Shown: positions 45,574-54,271 of the stretch, in pieces
How positions within the stretch are numbered: position 1 is the stretch's first letter
Layout: every line of letters starts with the position of its first letter
Assembly: GCA_021325145.1 (NCBI GenBank)
Contig: JAJPHR010000025.1
Location: 86,260 to 150,259, forward strand
Direction of reading: 5' to 3'
From: Verrucomicrobiota bacterium
Lineage (GTDB): Bacteria > Verrucomicrobiota > Verrucomicrobiia > Limisphaerales > Pedosphaeraceae
Length of the DNA stretch: 64,000 nucleotides
Notes under the pieces: generated by a model
Database searches by the model: none
Seen by the model: the letters and a program-made list of their open reading frames with translations, nothing else
Told to the model about the DNA's origin: nothing
Made by a program: the position numbers and the translations under genes

Positions 45574-47064
45574 GTGGGTTCGTTGTTTCGAGTCCTCGCA
45601 CGGCTGCTGCTCCCTCTTTCGTTCGCCTCGCTCTGCCCGGCGGCAGACTTGAACAACGAAGCGATTGCCCGCGCGACCGCCGCAATTCAAGCCGCAGTGC
45701 CGCGCGCCCAATCCGATCCCACCCACCCGATTTTTCACGTCACCGCCCCGGCCCAATGGATGAATGATCCAAACGGGCCGATTTATTACAAAGGTTACTA
45801 TCACCTCTTCTATCAACTGCATCCGTTCAGTGATGGGGATGGACCGAAATACTGGGGGCACGTTCGCAGCCACGATCTGGCCAAATGGGAACCTTTGCCC
45901 ATCGCGCTCTGGCCTTCCAGCGAAACCGGCGAAGCGGGAGTCTGGTCTGGTTGTTGCACGATCAATGGCCAGGGCCAGCCGATGATTTTTTACACCAGTA
46001 TTGCCGCCGGAAAATCCGCCCAAACCCATGCCGAGCAATGGGCCGCCCTTGGCGATGGTGATTTGATTACGTGGCGCAAGTCTCCCGCCAACCCGGTGCT
46101 GTCCGAAGCGCTGCACAACGGCAGGAAGATTTACGAGTGGCGCGATCCGTTCATCTTCCGCCACAAAAACAGAACGTTCATGGTAACGGGCGGCAATCTG
46201 AACGAAACGAAGGGCGGTGAAGCCGTGGTGAACATCTACGAGGCCGAAAATCCCGACCTCACGCAATGGAAATATCGCGGCGTTCTTTTCAAACTTCCTG
46301 ATCCCCAGGCGCGCACGGCGGAGTGCCCCAATTTTTTCAAGCTCGGCGATCGCTGGGTGCTTTTTGTGTCCCCGTACGGGAAAGTGCAATACTTCGTCGG
46401 CGACTTTGATCCGGAGACTTGCCGCTTTCAAGCGCGCACGAGCGGGTTGCTGGATTATGGATCGAATTTCTACGCGCCCAACACCATGCAAATCCCGGAT
46501 GGCCGTCGGCTCGTCTGGGGTTGGGTGAACGGTTTCCCCGGCGGGCGCGGTTGGAATGGTTGCCTGTCTTTGCCGCGCCTGTTGACCTTGTCGCGCGATG
46601 GTCGTCTAAAGCAGGACCCCGCGCCTCAACTGGATAAGCTGCGCGGCCACCCCGTCAAATGGCGAAACATTCGGCTGGGTGACAATGGCCATGCCTTTGA
46701 TCTGCCGGATACCAACACGCTCGAAGTCCAGGCGGACATTGATCTAAAGTCGGCAGGAGCCATCCAGCTTGGAATCAAGAACGGGACCAACGACACACCG
46801 CTTTTGGTGGTGGATTGCGGCGGCGGGCAACTGAACCTGAAGGACATCCATGTCACCATGCTTCCAACTGATCGGAGAGCGCAAGACCTCAGCTTGCACA
46901 TTTTCATAGATCGCTCCGTGCTGGAAGTTTTTGCCAATGGGACAGTGTGTGTAACTAAAATCATTTCGCCGCTGGACGCCAACTCCGCCTTGGAAATTCG
47001 ACCTCTAAACGGTGTGTCGCAAGCGAAGCTTATTCAGGCGTGGCCCATGAAAGCGATATGGTGA
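45574..47064 (+). CDS. secreted glycoside hydrolase family 32 (fructan-degrading)
   Basis: 496 residues from GTG 45574; the start is uncertain, but VGSLFRVLARLLLPLSFASLCPAAD gives a signal peptide. GH32 catalytic residues are clear: Asp65 in WMNDPNG (nucleophile), RDP at 190-192 (YEWRDPFIF, transition-state stabiliser) and Glu250 in AECPNFF (acid/base). WSGCC and the C-terminal beta-sandwich with DRSVLEVFANG complete the family. It would cleave levan, inulin or sucrose outside the cell. No sugar transporter or regulator is nearby. The upstream NDK-like gene ends 38 bp before, so the two may be co-transcribed. Confidence 0.9.
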   Translation: MGSLFRVLARLLLPLSFASLCPAADLNNEAIARATAAIQAAVPRAQSDPTHPIFHVTAPAQWMNDPNGPIYYKGYYHLFYQLHPFSDGDGPKYWGHVRSHDLAKWEPLPIALWPSSETGEAGVWSGCCTINGQGQPMIFYTSIAAGKSAQTHAEQWAALGDGDLITWRKSPANPVLSEALHNGRKIYEWRDPFIFRHKNRTFMVTGGNLNETKGGEAVVNIYEAENPDLTQWKYRGVLFKLPDPQARTAECPNFFKLGDRWVLFVSPYGKVQYFVGDFDPETCRFQARTSGLLDYGSNFYAPNTMQIPDGRRLVWGWVNGFPGGRGWNGCLSLPRLLTLSRDGRLKQDPAPQLDKLRGHPVKWRNIRLGDNGHAFDLPDTNTLEVQADIDLKSAGAIQLGIKNGTNDTPLLVVDCGGGQLNLKDIHVTMLPTDRRAQDLSLHIFIDRSVLEVFANGTVCVTKIISPLDANSALEIRPLNGVSQAKLIQAWPMKAIW

Positions 47065-47067
47065 TTG

Positions 47068-47086
47068 GCCAGGCAAACTGCCTGGC
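47068..47086. terminator. hairpin between convergent genes
   Basis: GCCAGGC, loop AAACT, GCCTGGC exactly fills the gap between the GH32 stop and the stop of the minus-strand lipoprotein gene. There is no T-run on either side, so it is only a probable shared terminator. Confidence 0.5.
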
Positions 47087-47500
47087 TCACCATCCGAATT
47101 CCCAGAAATCCTCAAGGACAGATCGCCCGTCCTGTTCATGAACCATGACCTGAAGCCAATGCGGGTGCGGTCTGCCGTCCTTGTACTCCAGCGCGAATGA
47201 ATACTTCGTGCACGGCACACCATTCAATTCGAAGTTCTCATCCACGCTGACAAGCTTGCCTACGCGGATTGGATTCTTTTCCCAGTACCCGATATACTCG
47301 CTGGCTTTGGCTTTCCTTCCCGCAGTCGCCAACCTCCGCAAGCCGTTCCAATCCTCCCGGTTGATTGCATTCGTCACCACTGCATACGCGCTTTGGCGGG
47401 CCGAAGTCTCTTTGCCCGGCAGGGCCTTATCAGACGCGCACGACATCGCAAAAATTGCCAGCGCAAAGCAGGCAAGGCTCGTCCTCAGCCCAGACATCAT
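47087..47500 (-). CDS. small lipoprotein of unknown function
   Basis: 137 residues. Lipobox in LACFALAIFAMSCAS. The mature part (AVVTNAINREDWNGLRRLATAGRKAKASEYIGYWEKNPIRVGKLVSVDENFELNGVPCTKYSFALEYKDGRPHPHW) shows no known motif. It lies directly behind the NUDIX gene on the same strand with seven bases between, so it is probably the last gene of that operon. Confidence 0.6.
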   Translation of the reverse strand: MMSGLRTSLACFALAIFAMSCASDKALPGKETSARQSAYAVVTNAINREDWNGLRRLATAGRKAKASEYIGYWEKNPIRVGKLVSVDENFELNGVPCTKYSFALEYKDGRPHPHWLQVMVHEQDGRSVLEDFWEFGW

Positions 47501-47507
47501 AGATTGG

Positions 47508-47978
47508 CTAACGCCAGAGTTCGGGCGTGGTCAGAAGCTTTTGAAGCAGGCGCTGGTCGGCTTCGGGGAAGGCGTATTTACCGAGTTGGCCGCTGCCCAC
47601 CCAGGCGAAATCCTGGCAACCCAGCGCGCGCGGTTCCCGCCGTTGCCAGGCACAGCGAAAGAATTTCAATTGGACCGTCTTTTCGGGATACTCGTGCGTG
47701 ATGCTCTCTACGAGCTCCTTGATCACAATTTCAATATCCAATTCCTCCCGCAACTCCCGCTTCAAGCAGTCCTCGAACGATTCGTCCGCATGACGTTTGC
47801 CGCCGGGGAATTCCCACAGCCCGCCCAGGTGGTCCTGCGGACGCCGTTGCGTGATGAGCAGCAGGCCGTTGCGAAACACCAATCCGGCGGCGACTTCGAT
47901 TGCCTTGCCGGGTCCGGCTCCCGATTCCTGAACCGAACTCGCACCGACGCTCAACTTCCTGTCTGCCGGATCATTCAT
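47508..47978 (-). CDS. NUDIX hydrolase (MutT-like 8-oxo-dGTP pyrophosphatase)
   Basis: 156 residues. The Nudix box is complete: GGKRHADESFEDCLKRELREELDIE (the EAxRELxEE core being KRELREELDIE). Preceding LLLITQRRPQDHLGGLWEFPG is characteristic of MutT/NudG-like proteins that sanitise oxidised nucleotides. The first 25 residues are extra and unstructured. It is behind ugd on the same strand, 37 bp downstream. Confidence 0.85.
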   Translation of the reverse strand: MNDPADRKLSVGASSVQESGAGPGKAIEVAAGLVFRNGLLLITQRRPQDHLGGLWEFPGGKRHADESFEDCLKRELREELDIEIVIKELVESITHEYPEKTVQLKFFRCAWQRREPRALGCQDFAWVGSGQLGKYAFPEADQRLLQKLLTTPELWR

Positions 47979-48015
47979 CCAACCTCAAGCTTCGGATTTC
48001 GGGTCTCCAAACGCT

Positions 48016-49305
48016 TCAGCGCCCAATGCTCTTGTAGATAAATCCCAACTCCTCCATCTCGCGCACGTCGAACAAATTACGGCCATCGAACAGGATGGGA
48101 TGGGTCAGCACTTTGCGGACGCGTTCCAGGTCAAGCTTCTTGAACTCCGGCCATTCGGTCGCGATCACCAGCGCGTCGCAACCGTCGGCCACCTCGTTCA
48201 TGTTCTCGACGTACGTGACGTCCTTGAGCACGGCTTTGGCCTTGTCCATCGCCTTGGGATCGTAAACGCGGAGGCTCGCGCCTTCCTTTTGCAAGCGGTG
48301 ACAGAGCTCGATGGCCGGAGAGAGGCGAATGTCATCGGTGTTCTGTTTGAAGGCGAGGCCGAGGACACCAATGCGCTTGTCCTTGAGCACCCAGAGGGTT
48401 TCGACGATTTTTTTCAGGAACCGGTTCATCTGTTCCGCGTTGATGCGCTGGACTTCCTTGAGCAGGCCGAAATCGTAGCCGAGTTGCTCGGAGATTTTAA
48501 TGAAGGCGCTCAGGTCCTTGGGGAAACAACTCCCGCCGAAACCAAGCGAGGCATCAAGAAACCGCCGCCCGATGCGCGCGTCCATGCCCATGCCGTTGGC
48601 GACTTCCTGCACATTGGCGCCGGTCGCCTCGCAGATCACCGAGATGGCATTGATGTAGGAAATCTTGAGCGCCAGGAAGGAGTTGGCGGCGTGCTTGATC
48701 AACTCCGCCGAGTTGATGTCGGTCACAATGATCGGCGCGTTGAAGGGCGTGTAAATGTCCTTCATCGCCTGGACCGGACGCTGGGTGCGAACGCCGATGA
48801 CGATGCGGTCCGGCTGCATCAGATCATTCACCGCAAAACCCTCGCGGAGGAACTCCGGATTGCTGGCAACATCGAATTCGACCTTTGCCTTGCAGTAACG
48901 TTTGATCGTCTCCGACACCTTGTCGCCGGTCTTCACCGGAACGGTGCTTTTGTCCACGATGATCTTGTAACTGGTCATCGACGCGGCGATTTCGCGCGCG
49001 ACGCCTTCGATGAAACTCAAGTCCACCGAACCGTCGGCCATCGGCGGCGTCGGCACCGCGATGAAAATGACGTCGGATTTATCGACACCTTCCTTGGTCG
49101 AGGCGGTGAAGCTGAGCCGTCCGGCGGCGACATTTTTCTTTACCAGTTCTTCCAGTCCCGGTTCATAGATCGGCATTTGGCCGGCCTGGAGAAGTTTGAT
49201 CTTCTCCTGATCCCGGTCCACGCACACGACCTGATGGCCTACTTCCGCGAAGCAGGTTCCCGTGACCAGACCGACGTAGCCGGTCCCAATGATGCTTAGT
49301 TTCAC
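48016..49305 (-). CDS. ugd: UDP-glucose 6-dehydrogenase
   Basis: 429 residues from GTG 49305. Converts UDP-glucose to UDP-glucuronate with NAD. IGTGYVGLVTGTCFAEVGH is the Rossmann fold; VDKSTVPVKTGD, the nucleotide-sugar motif ANSFLALKISYINAI and the catalytic Cys260 in FGGSCFPKD are present, with the C-terminal domain VLGLAFKQNTDDIRLSPA closing the family. The GDP-mannose dehydrogenase relative cannot be fully excluded. Its GTG overlaps the TGA of the small membrane gene upstream (GTGA), implying translational coupling. Confidence 0.92.
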   Translation of the reverse strand: MKLSIIGTGYVGLVTGTCFAEVGHQVVCVDRDQEKIKLLQAGQMPIYEPGLEELVKKNVAAGRLSFTASTKEGVDKSDVIFIAVPTPPMADGSVDLSFIEGVAREIAASMTSYKIIVDKSTVPVKTGDKVSETIKRYCKAKVEFDVASNPEFLREGFAVNDLMQPDRIVIGVRTQRPVQAMKDIYTPFNAPIIVTDINSAELIKHAANSFLALKISYINAISVICEATGANVQEVANGMGMDARIGRRFLDASLGFGGSCFPKDLSAFIKISEQLGYDFGLLKEVQRINAEQMNRFLKKIVETLWVLKDKRIGVLGLAFKQNTDDIRLSPAIELCHRLQKEGASLRVYDPKAMDKAKAVLKDVTYVENMNEVADGCDALVIATEWPEFKKLDLERVRKVLTHPILFDGRNLFDVREMEELGFIYKSIGR

Positions 49306-49406
49306 AGTTTGGGGTCCTTAATCAGGAGCCAGCCCACGCCAATAAAAATCAGCGCCAGCATGCCGGTGAATTCGGCGGTGCACTTCCTGGGCAGGTTCTG
49401 ATTCAT
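49302..49406 (-). CDS. 34-residue membrane protein coupled to ugd
   Basis: Starts ATG 49406: MNQNLPRKCTAEFTG then a single hydrophobic span MLALIFIGVGWLLIKDPKL. The stop codon overlaps the GTG of ugd. It begins 16 bases after the TPR protein's stop. Size and layout suggest a small regulatory or complex subunit; I cannot match it to a family. Conservation in relatives would be the deciding evidence. Confidence 0.55.
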   Translation of the reverse strand: MNQNLPRKCTAEFTGMLALIFIGVGWLLIKDPKL

Positions 49407-49421
49407 GGCCAGGGCTGGAAG

Positions 49422-50270
49422 TTAGGGTTTATTGGTTATCATCAAAGGAATTCCCGAACCTGGCTTCGGAGTTGCCGGGGCCGGGATCATGACTGGAGCG
49501 GAAGTTGCGCCGCGTGGGGGTGCCGAGGTGGAGCCAGCCGCTATCGCCGACTGGATCAAGGATTTGACGGCAGGCACAGTCGCCTCCGGGGCGGGAGCAG
49601 GCTTGGGTTTGAGTTCCGGATGCTTGGTGAGCAACTCCTGCACCTGGATGGGAGCTTCCTGCGACCAGGTGTCATTGTTGCGCTTGCTCGCCAACTCTTC
49701 GTAGAGTTTCAAAGCTTGGTCCGGCTTTCCCTGGGCTTCGTACAGGCGAGCCAGGGCGGACGTCGCCTGCGGCATGGCGGAATCCGACGCGTGCCGCTCA
49801 CGAAACTCCTTGTAATGAGTCGCGGCTTCGGCCGTCTTGCCTTGCGCTTCCAGGGAGGCGGCGACGCCTATCTGCGCCTGGCTGGACAGGGGATAATCCG
49901 GGTAGTCCTGCAAAAAGCGCTGGAAAGTGGCTTCAGCTTCCTTGAAATTGCCGGCGTCGAACTGGGCAGTCGCCCCAACCAACAGGGCGCGAGCGCCTGC
50001 CGCCGTACTGGGATATTCGTTGGCGACTTTCAGGTAGGCATCCGCTGGCGGCGGCGTCATAGGCAGGCCGGGGGCGCGAATGGCCGGCTTGACGGCCGCC
50101 AAGGCCTCATTGGCCGACTCTTCCCGCTGGTTCCCATGCCATATGTAAATGCCAATGCTCAGGCCCACTACGGCGGCGGCGACCGCTATGGCGATCAGCC
50201 GTTTCCGGTTGGCATGAACCCACGCTGCCAACTGAAAGACATCCACGGACTGTTTTACATCAGAATCCAT
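49422..50270 (-). CDS. membrane-anchored TPR protein (YfgM-like)
   Basis: 282 residues from ATG 50270. An anchor at about 26-48 (LIAIAVAAAVVGLSIGIYIWHG) is followed by TPR repeats: AYLKVANEYPSTAAGARALLVGATAQFDAGNFKEAEATFQRFLQDYPDYPLSSQAQIGVAASLEAQGKTAEAATHYKEF and ATSALARLYEAQGKPDQALKLYEEL. The end is Pro/Ala-rich. The arrangement fits the YfgM/periplasmic-chaperone-associated family, though the identity is only probable. Between a sensor kinase gene and the small membrane gene, same strand. Confidence 0.75.
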   Translation of the reverse strand: MDSDVKQSVDVFQLAAWVHANRKRLIAIAVAAAVVGLSIGIYIWHGNQREESANEALAAVKPAIRAPGLPMTPPPADAYLKVANEYPSTAAGARALLVGATAQFDAGNFKEAEATFQRFLQDYPDYPLSSQAQIGVAASLEAQGKTAEAATHYKEFRERHASDSAMPQATSALARLYEAQGKPDQALKLYEELASKRNNDTWSQEAPIQVQELLTKHPELKPKPAPAPEATVPAVKSLIQSAIAAGSTSAPPRGATSAPVMIPAPATPKPGSGIPLMITNKP

Positions 50271-50314
50271 AATTAGGGGGTGAAATGTTCCGGGCAACCG
50301 CCAAAAACGCAAGC

Positions 50315-51805
50315 TTATATTCTCGCTCCCGGCAACAGGACCCAGAATTTGCTGCCCTTGCCCAGTTCGGACTCCACCCCTACTTGTCCACCCATCCGTT
50401 CGGCGGCTCGGCGGACGATGGCCAGGCCGATGCCGGTGCCTTCATAGCTCCGCTCACCCGGAATGCGTTCAAAAACGCCAAAAATCCGCGCCTGATACTC
50501 CGCCGAGATGCCGATGCCATTGTCTTCGACCCATAACCGCACGTCCCGGTCCTGGCATTCCGCCCGGACAACGACCCGCGGGACGGCTCCTTCCGACACA
50601 AACTTGGCGGCATTGGTCAGCAAGTTCGAGAGGCATTGGCTCAATGCAGCCTCCGGCGCCATTACCTGCGGCAACGGGCTCTCGATTACGATGCCACCCC
50701 GGGCTGCGACAGAACTAAGCTGCGGGTAATGTTGGACAATATCCTTGACCAGCTTGTTCAAATCGATTGGTTCCGACTTCAACTCAATGCTCGCAAGCTG
50801 GCTGTAACTCAAAACGTCCTGAATCAAGTTGTCCATGCGCTCGGCGGCAAGAAGGATTCGCTCGAGGTACATCTTTTCGTCCGTCCCGAGCGTGGCCTGG
50901 TAATCATCCAGCAGGACCTTGGCGTAACCGTGCATGGCGCGCAAAGGAGCGCGCAAATCGTGTGAAACACTATAGGAATAAGCTTTGAGTTGCGTAATCG
51001 TTTCGTGCAATTGCGCCGTTCTTTGTTCCACCGTGATTTCCAGCGTTTCCGCGTACTGGCGCAGCTTGTTCTCGGCGTCCTTCAACGAAGCTTCGCTGCG
51101 CTCCAGTTCCTTGGTTTTCTGTTGCGCGGTGGCCAGGACCTCCTCGTAAGATCGCGCCACATCGGTCAATTGCCGCCGCACGTAGAGACCAATGACCGCG
51201 CCGAACGCGATTAAGGTGACCAATCGGAAGCGGCTGATGTTTCGGCTGATGCCATGAACCACACCGAGACGCTCCTGCCGCAGCACTTCCTCCCCCTTGA
51301 GCAACTCTCCAAAATGGCTTTCCACCGCATCCATCAAATCCTGGCCGTGCAGGTTCATTCCCAGGTCCTCCACATCTTCTCCCAGGCGGCGGCGCTCGAT
51401 CATCGTTTGCGCGTAGTTCAGCCAGTTGGTCAACGCGGAGCGCACTGTCATCACGTTCTGAACTTGATCGGGATTGTCCGAAACCATCTGGCCCAGCTTG
51501 CCTAGTTCCACCCAAATCTGGTGCTGTGATTTCTGAAACGGTTCCAGGACGGGTTCGCCGCCGGTGATTTGGAAGCCGCGCACCGAGCTCTCCATGTCCA
51601 TGAGAATCTGGTGGCAGAGATGCGCCTGCGCAATGACTTGGTCCGTGTGGTCCACCCAATCCGTCACCGTCAAAAGATGGCTCACCAGTGCCGCCAGCAG
51701 GAACGACGCCGCCGCCATCAACCCAATCGGCACCAGGAAGCCCCGCCGGACTATCCGTCGGAACGTCCTGTCATGCGCCTTGATTGAATTGGGACTCGAG
51801 GTCAT
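50315..51805 (-). CDS. sensor histidine kinase with CHASE3-like sensor
   Basis: 496 residues from ATG 51805. Two membrane spans (about residues 24-46 and 192-211) enclose a helical periplasmic domain with CHASE3-type text (QILMDMESSVRGFQITGGEPVLEPFQ). After a coiled linker, the H-box SYSVSHDLRAPLRAMHGY has His282; N-box LSNLLTNAAKF, G1 WVEDNGIGI, F-box IFGVFERIPG and G2 YEGTGIGLAIVRRAAERMGG follow. It lacks a receiver, so its partner regulator must be elsewhere. It is followed by the TPR and ugd genes on the same strand, 44 bp away. Confidence 0.9.
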   Translation of the reverse strand: MTSSPNSIKAHDRTFRRIVRRGFLVPIGLMAAASFLLAALVSHLLTVTDWVDHTDQVIAQAHLCHQILMDMESSVRGFQITGGEPVLEPFQKSQHQIWVELGKLGQMVSDNPDQVQNVMTVRSALTNWLNYAQTMIERRRLGEDVEDLGMNLHGQDLMDAVESHFGELLKGEEVLRQERLGVVHGISRNISRFRLVTLIAFGAVIGLYVRRQLTDVARSYEEVLATAQQKTKELERSEASLKDAENKLRQYAETLEITVEQRTAQLHETITQLKAYSYSVSHDLRAPLRAMHGYAKVLLDDYQATLGTDEKMYLERILLAAERMDNLIQDVLSYSQLASIELKSEPIDLNKLVKDIVQHYPQLSSVAARGGIVIESPLPQVMAPEAALSQCLSNLLTNAAKFVSEGAVPRVVVRAECQDRDVRLWVEDNGIGISAEYQARIFGVFERIPGERSYEGTGIGLAIVRRAAERMGGQVGVESELGKGSKFWVLLPGARI

Positions 51806-52557
51806 TTTCCAACTGTCACCGAACCACCCCTCGGCGACAACACTTCGCGGACGAGGAGGCACTTAGGAGAATCGTGCCGGCCGTTCAAGATCACGCCCAC
51901 TGGCACCGGGAGTAGCCTAAATTTGGGCCTTGCCCTCAGTCAAGGTTGCTATGCAGTTTAGCTCAGCTTAACAATGCAACGCCACCACCGCCCAGGGGCG
52001 GGATGTCCCCCCACTTCACGCTCTTTCCCACTCTCGCCATTCAGCGCGAAGCCCGGCGCCTGCTTGCCCGAAACAACCCCAAACCTCAAACTACTCTGTT
52101 TCACTTTGTTACACTTTATTTCACTTTGTTTTGCTTTGTTCCATTCCCTGGCTCCGCCCTCTTCCGCTCCCTTTTGGAGCTTGGGCCTGGGGCTTCTCTG
52201 GTGCTTGGTCATTGGAAATTGGACCTTCCGGTGCTCCGCCCATTTCAACCCGTGACAGCGTGACAACCCAATAAATACGGCCCTTTTCTGAGGTGCCACC
52301 CGTGACACGACCCGTGACAAATGACGCAAGCCCGTGACAGACATCCCCGCTCTTGCGCAGCGCTGGCGTGGTCCCGTGGGGCACTTTCGCATCATGCCTC
52401 TCCAGAGGTCGTCAGGAGTTTTGTTCTTGGTGTCCTTGCTGGCGGTATTATGTTGTTGTTATAATTAGAAAACACCTAAACATGCACTGCGGCTGCAATC
52501 GTGAACCCATAAGCGCGGTGGCTGATCTGAATTTTTAGGCGGCATTCGAGAATCTCC
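51806..52557. other. 752-bp intergenic region with several repeat types
   Basis: It holds a T-rich segment of repeated TTTCACTTTGTT motifs at about 52098-52140, a cluster of CGTGACA octamers (next entry) and the TTGGTCATTGGAAATTGGACC sequence that also occurs near 55150. No gene is supported. Confidence 0.45.
52250..52339 (+). repeat. five CGTGACA octamers, iteron-like
   Basis: CCGTGACA at 52250, 52300, 52312 and 52332, plus GCGTGACA at 52258, all in the same orientation, spaced 8, 42, 12 and 20 bp. They could be regulator or replication-protein binding sites, or a decayed repeat. No replication gene is near. Confidence 0.45.
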
Positions 52558-52983
52558 ATGAAGACCATCACCAAGAAACAGTTCAGAATCCTGTTGACGT
52601 TTTCCATTATCGCATTGGTCGCCAGCGGCGTCGCGGACAATCTTGCCCCATGGCTGTTGCCCCAGCCGCTTCTCGATTACCGGCAGTCGCAGCACGGTGA
52701 ACATCCGAAAGTTGGGGAGTTGATAATCAGCCTTTTGGGTGTACCGGGAGTGATTGTAGCGCTTATATCCGTTGTCGGTCTCTACCGGTTTTGGCCGCGG
52801 GCTCGGCTCCTCAGCGTTGCAGCCTGGGTTTATATGCTCGTGTGGATGGCATTTTCTCCTGGACCGGTTATTTCGAGCGCGCTGGCTGGTGCGCTTTCTC
52901 AATGTTCGACTCTGTTGGCCGGTGCCGTGCTGGCCCTCATCTACTTTTCGCCCGCAGCAGATTGGTTTCAAAGGAGGCCATGA
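52558..52983 (+). CDS. small membrane protein with several spans
   Basis: 141 residues. Four hydrophobic spans: ILLTFSIIALVASGVADNLA, LIISLLGVPGVIVALISVVGLY, LLSVAAWVYMLVWMAF and STLLAGAVLALIYF. No family is recognised. Its stop overlaps the start of the zinc-ribbon gene at 52980 (ATGA), and AGGAGG just before serves as the ribosome-binding site for the second gene. The base composition is slightly lower in G+C than neighbours. Confidence 0.65.
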   Translation: MKTITKKQFRILLTFSIIALVASGVADNLAPWLLPQPLLDYRQSQHGEHPKVGELIISLLGVPGVIVALISVVGLYRFWPRARLLSVAAWVYMLVWMAFSPGPVISSALAGALSQCSTLLAGAVLALIYFSPAADWFQRRP

Positions 52984-53519
52984 AGCCCTGCAGCTATTGT
53001 GGTCGCGCCAACCCGGACAATGCCACGCATTGTTGCGGATGCGGCACAGAGTACGTCGTCCTGGATTCTCCGCCGCAGGCACCCAAAATACTCGAGCGAA
53101 CCGAAGAGACCGTTGAACCGGAATCAGATGTGCCGCCCGAGGGAGAAGCCACCCTTTGCACCTGCTGCCTCTTTCCCAACCTCCCGGACTCGCGTTGGTG
53201 CAAACGATGCGGCGCGCCCATGAGTTCCACGATCGGGATTGTCATGCCGGATGCGGCCATGGCTGCGGGGTTCATTTATCGTCGGGCCGTCGAGGCGCGT
53301 CCCAAGCTCGCAGTTGTACTCGGCATCTGGCTTCATTTTCTTCCGGGCTTTCTGTCCAGCGTTCTGGCTCTTTGGGTCATACGCAACAGAGGGATGGACA
53401 CCTGGCCCAGTCTCGCGTACTTCTTCCTGGCGATTGTTGTCGGCACCCTGTGTGGTAGCATGATATGGCGAGTCACGAGGAATTATTTGATTATGCGCAA
53501 GCCACAGTTGGATGATTAG
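52980..53519 (+). CDS. double zinc-ribbon membrane protein
   Basis: 179 residues from ATG 52980, with AGGAGG four bases upstream. Two Cys4 ribbons: CSYCGRANPDNATHCCGCG and CTCCLFPNLPDSRWCKRCG, then two hydrophobic spans (LAVVLGIWLHFLPGFLSSVLALWVI and LAYFFLAIVVGTLCGSMIW). Ribbons in tandem with a membrane domain are common in proteins of unknown function. Translationally coupled to the membrane protein upstream; the two may act together. Confidence 0.7.
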   Translation: MKPCSYCGRANPDNATHCCGCGTEYVVLDSPPQAPKILERTEETVEPESDVPPEGEATLCTCCLFPNLPDSRWCKRCGAPMSSTIGIVMPDAAMAAGFIYRRAVEARPKLAVVLGIWLHFLPGFLSSVLALWVIRNRGMDTWPSLAYFFLAIVVGTLCGSMIWRVTRNYLIMRKPQLDD

Positions 53520-53521
53520 GC

Positions 53522-53542
53522 TAGTTCACTCACCGTGAACTA
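53522..53542. promoter_or_regulatory. short perfect palindrome
   Basis: TAGTTCAC, five bases, GTGAACTA, between the zinc-ribbon gene and the lipoprotein gene start at 53551. It may be an operator or a small terminator hairpin; no T-run follows. Confidence 0.4.
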
Positions 53543-53550
53543 TCGACACC

Positions 53551-54069
53551 GTGACCCATTTAAAAACTAAACGCGCGTTCCTGGCCGCTGGCGCTTTTTT
53601 CGCCGCTGGCCTCATCCTATGGCCGGGCTGCGCCACTCCGCCGCTGCCGGCTTCCCGCACGCCCATATCGCCTCTCAAGCGAGCCGACTTTTCATTCGTA
53701 AAAGAGGCGAACCCAACCCGGGACGATGTCATCGCCAAACTTGGTCAGCCGGATGAATACTTCCCCGACCTCCGGGTTGCCTGTTACAAGCTCAACAACA
53801 TAAAACGCCACCGATTAGTCCTCCTCTTCGGCATCCTGCCCGTTGGAGCTTACCAGGATGCCCCTGGCATCGAAGTCGCCATGATTCAATTCGATGACCG
53901 CGACCGGGAGCAACGAATCCAGATCAAAATCTACACCGGCTACAATACCCTTTTCGCCCATTATGGCAGGCAACCCACGCTGAGATTTGAGGCCGAGCAA
54001 TGGGTAGCCAAGTTAGCCACCCATCCACTGAACACCGAAACGCAGCCTCGCCACCATGACGCCCAGTGA
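53551..54069 (+). CDS. lipoprotein, SmpA/OmlA-like
   Basis: 172 residues from GTG 53551. Lipobox in GLILWPGCAT. After a Pro-rich linker, EANPTRDDVIAKLGQPDEYFPDLRVACYKL resembles the short SmpA/BamE-type motif 'T(R/K)xxVxxxLGxP', then a beta-rich part ending RFEAEQWVAKL. The last 27 codons (AKLATHPLNTETQPRHHDAQ) are the beginning of direct-repeat copy 1, so its native C-terminus may have been altered. Confidence 0.65.
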   Translation: MTHLKTKRAFLAAGAFFAAGLILWPGCATPPLPASRTPISPLKRADFSFVKEANPTRDDVIAKLGQPDEYFPDLRVACYKLNNIKRHRLVLLFGILPVGAYQDAPGIEVAMIQFDDRDREQRIQIKIYTGYNTLFAHYGRQPTLRFEAEQWVAKLATHPLNTETQPRHHDAQ

Positions 54070-54163
54070 AGGGCCAAAGGCCCAACTCATACCAGCCTGG
54101 GCCAGCGGCCCAGGTAACGGGATAAACATACAGAGAGCGCCAAAGGTGCGGTTCATCGATCCG
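53989..54163 (+). repeat. direct repeat family D, copy 1
   Basis: About 175 bp nearly identical to 54691-54865 (702 bp away, same orientation), beginning GAGGCCGAGCAATGGGTAGCC and ending GGTTCATCGATCCG. Inside are two palindromes, GGGCCAAAGGCCC and CCTGGGCCAGCGGCCCAGG. It overlaps the end of the lipoprotein gene. Confidence 0.8.
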
Positions 54164-54271
54164 CGTTATGTGGCTTGCGCTGATTCGTTGCGATTGCGTT
54201 GGGCTTTTAGTTCTTGCCTCTCCATGTGACCGAATACCTGCGGGCCGCACCACCTCCAACAAAAGCGAACT

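Noticed and set aside
48100..49299. 399-codon plus-strand frame
   Set aside because: Antisense shadow of ugd.
52250..52339. CRISPR array
   Set aside because: Repeats are 8 bp and irregularly spaced; no spacer-sized units and no cas genes.
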